Shown in pieces: positions 5,984-6,656 of a stretch of 6,656 nt of DNA. Position 1 is the first letter of the stretch, and the number at the start of each line of letters is the position of its first letter. Source of the DNA: Candidatus Poribacteria bacterium. Its GTDB lineage: Bacteria; Poribacteria; WGA-4E; WGA-3G. The position numbers and the translations under genes were made by a program. The notes below the pieces were generated by a model. It worked only from the letters and a program-made list of their open reading frames with translations. It was not told where the DNA came from and made no database searches. The DNA lies in the NCBI GenBank assembly GCA_028818995.1, contig JAPPMR010000255.1:1-6656 (forward strand). Reading direction: 5' to 3'.

Positions 5984-6502
5984 ATGGAATTTACACTTAA
6001 AACATTTATTTTTTACGGTTTCGCACTTTTGACAATTGCCTCTGCACTTGCTGTGGTAACCGTCCGAAACATCGTTCATGCGGCGTTTGCACTAATGGTA
6101 ACCCTCTTCGGGGTTGCGGGACTTTACGTGTTCCTACAAGCAGATTTTCTCGCAGCAACACAGGTGATTGTCTACGTGGGCGGAATCTTGGTGCTTATCC
6201 TTTTCGGTGTTATGATGACAAGTGGAAGGTTGGAGATGCGTATCCACATTGAGCGCGGTCAACTTCTATTGGGTGGAGGAATTTCTCTTGCACTGCTCAT
6301 GCTGCTGTTGACTGTGATTGCGAATACACCCAAATGGGAAAATCTCACCGATGACGGAACAGCATTTGAACCGACAACGAAACGTATTGGTGAATTGATT
6401 TTGAATGAAAAGTTTTTACTACCGTTTGAGGTTGCCTCTGTGCTGCTGTTAGTTGCTTTAATCGGTGCCGCGCTTATTTCTCGCAAGGAGGTCCGGGAGT
6501 AA
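5984..6502 (+). CDS. nuoJ: NADH-quinone oxidoreductase subunit J (ND6, membrane arm)
   Basis: A 172-residue protein of the ND6/NuoJ family, of ordinary length. Five hydrophobic spans are visible at about residues 8-26, 30-51, 57-78, 94-113 and 147-165. The family core is seen in VRNIVHAAFALMVTLFGVAG (27-46) and in FLAATQVIVYVGGILVLILF (55-74), which holds Tyr64 and the Gly pair of the helix that can form a pi-bulge and that is tied to coupling of quinone chemistry to proton movement. NuoJ packs against NuoA, H and K. The ATG follows a T-rich stretch without a clear Shine-Dalgarno sequence, 44 bp after nuoI. The end of the gene contains AAGGAGG (6485-6491), an ideal ribosome binding site, yet no start codon and no nuoK follow; normally nuoK comes next. 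Confidence 0.96.
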   Translation: MEFTLKTFIFYGFALLTIASALAVVTVRNIVHAAFALMVTLFGVAGLYVFLQADFLAATQVIVYVGGILVLILFGVMMTSGRLEMRIHIERGQLLLGGGISLALLMLLLTVIANTPKWENLTDDGTAFEPTTKRIGELILNEKFLLPFEVASVLLLVALIGAALISRKEVRE

Positions 6503-6522
6503 TCTCCGCTGTATTTTCTCTT

Positions 6523-6545
6523 GTAGGAGGGCTTTGTAAGTCCGA
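6523..6545 (+). repeat. Intergenic hairpin unit 1 (GTAGG-led)
   Basis: After GTAGGA, the segment GGGCTT (6529-6534), loop TGT, AAGTCC (6538-6543) folds into a 6-bp stem with one G-U pair. It has the same layout as the second unit about 15 bp further on: GTAGG, a stem, a loop reading TTTGTAA across its centre, then CGA. There is no T-run after it, so it is not an ordinary intrinsic terminator. It looks like a member of a dispersed intergenic repeat family, which only a genome-wide search can show. Confidence 0.5.
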
Positions 6546-6558
6546 TTTATTACCCAAA

Positions 6559-6584
6559 GTAGGCGCGTTTTGTAAACGCGCCGA
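6559..6584 (+). repeat. Intergenic hairpin unit 2 (GTAGG-led), perfect 9-bp stem
   Basis: GGCGCGTTT (6562-6570), loop TGT (6571-6573), AAACGCGCC (6574-6582) is a perfect 9-bp inverted repeat, introduced by GTAGG and followed by GA. It shares the GTAGG lead, the TTTGTAA centre and the CGA end with unit 1, but its stem sequence differs, so the pairing and not the sequence is kept. On the plus strand it is followed by A residues and not T, and on the minus strand no T-run follows either, so terminator function is doubtful. Confidence 0.65.
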
Positions 6585-6656
6585 GACAGAAAAAAAAAAC
6601 ACAAAAAAAGCCCCGTTTAAAAAAACCCCAAACCGGGTGGGGGACCGCGAAATTTT
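6585..6656. other. Homopolymer-rich terminal stretch, probable low-quality contig end
   Basis: From about 6589 the sequence changes character to runs of A, C, G and T (A11, A7, CCCC, A7, CCCC, GGGGG, TTTT) unlike anything else in the window. No start codon, nuoK coding frame or regulatory signal is visible. It resembles smeared base calls at the end of a read or contig. Little biological meaning should be drawn from these bases. Confidence 0.6.

Noticed and set aside
6562..6600. Hairpin unit 2 as an intrinsic terminator of the nuo operon
   Set aside because: The stem is strong, but A residues rather than T follow it on the plus strand, and no T-run follows on the minus strand.
6502..6656. 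Open frame continuing from the nuoJ stop as a fragment of nuoK
   Set aside because: The translation (ISAVFSLVGGLCKSD and on) shows none of the NuoK membrane pattern or its conserved glutamates, and it runs through the hairpins and the poor-quality tail.

Overview
The window is dominated by a plus-strand operon (738-6502) for the proton-translocating NADH:quinone oxidoreductase, respiratory complex I. The order is nuoA-nuoB-nuoC-nuoD-[small unknown membrane protein]-nuoH-nuoI-nuoJ. A divergent minus-strand gene for a PHP-domain metallohydrolase (1-479, cut by the left edge) lies upstream. The DNA is moderately AT-rich, and all assignments rest on motifs read directly from the translations. The organism is a bacterium with a respiratory chain. 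No gene here fixes the phylum. The paired GTAGG-led hairpins after nuoJ and the overall gene style remind me of uncultivated lineages such as Candidatus Poribacteria, but this is a low-confidence impression and not a demonstrated assignment.

Layout: 1-479 PHP gene (minus strand); 480-737 divergent intergenic region with two facing-away promoter candidates that share a mirrored T-tract/TTGCA module, plus a small palindrome in the nuo leader; 738-3524 nuoA, B, C, D; 3548-3868 a 106-residue membrane protein of unknown function; 3944-6502 nuoH, I, J; 6503-6582 a non-coding stretch with two related hairpins; about 6583-6656 a homopolymer-rich tail that looks like a degraded sequence end.

How the genes work together: NuoB, C, D and I form the part of the peripheral arm that carries electrons over the NuoI clusters and cluster N2 to quinone at the NuoB/NuoD/NuoH interface. 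NuoA, H and J are membrane-arm subunits next to that site. NuoE/F/G, which form the NADH-oxidising module and often lie between nuoD and nuoH, are not in this operon. NuoK/L/M/N are not seen before the window ends.

Points that deserve attention: an in-frame stop that cuts a 46-codon acidic tail off NuoB; the small membrane gene in the nuoEFG slot, with a fresh-looking 21-bp tandem duplication; an insertion of roughly 80 residues between the two iron-sulfur motifs of NuoI; the mirrored divergent promoters; and the abrupt loss of the operon after nuoJ, where an ideal Shine-Dalgarno sequence leads to no nuoK. No tRNA, rRNA, CRISPR array or transposase was seen.
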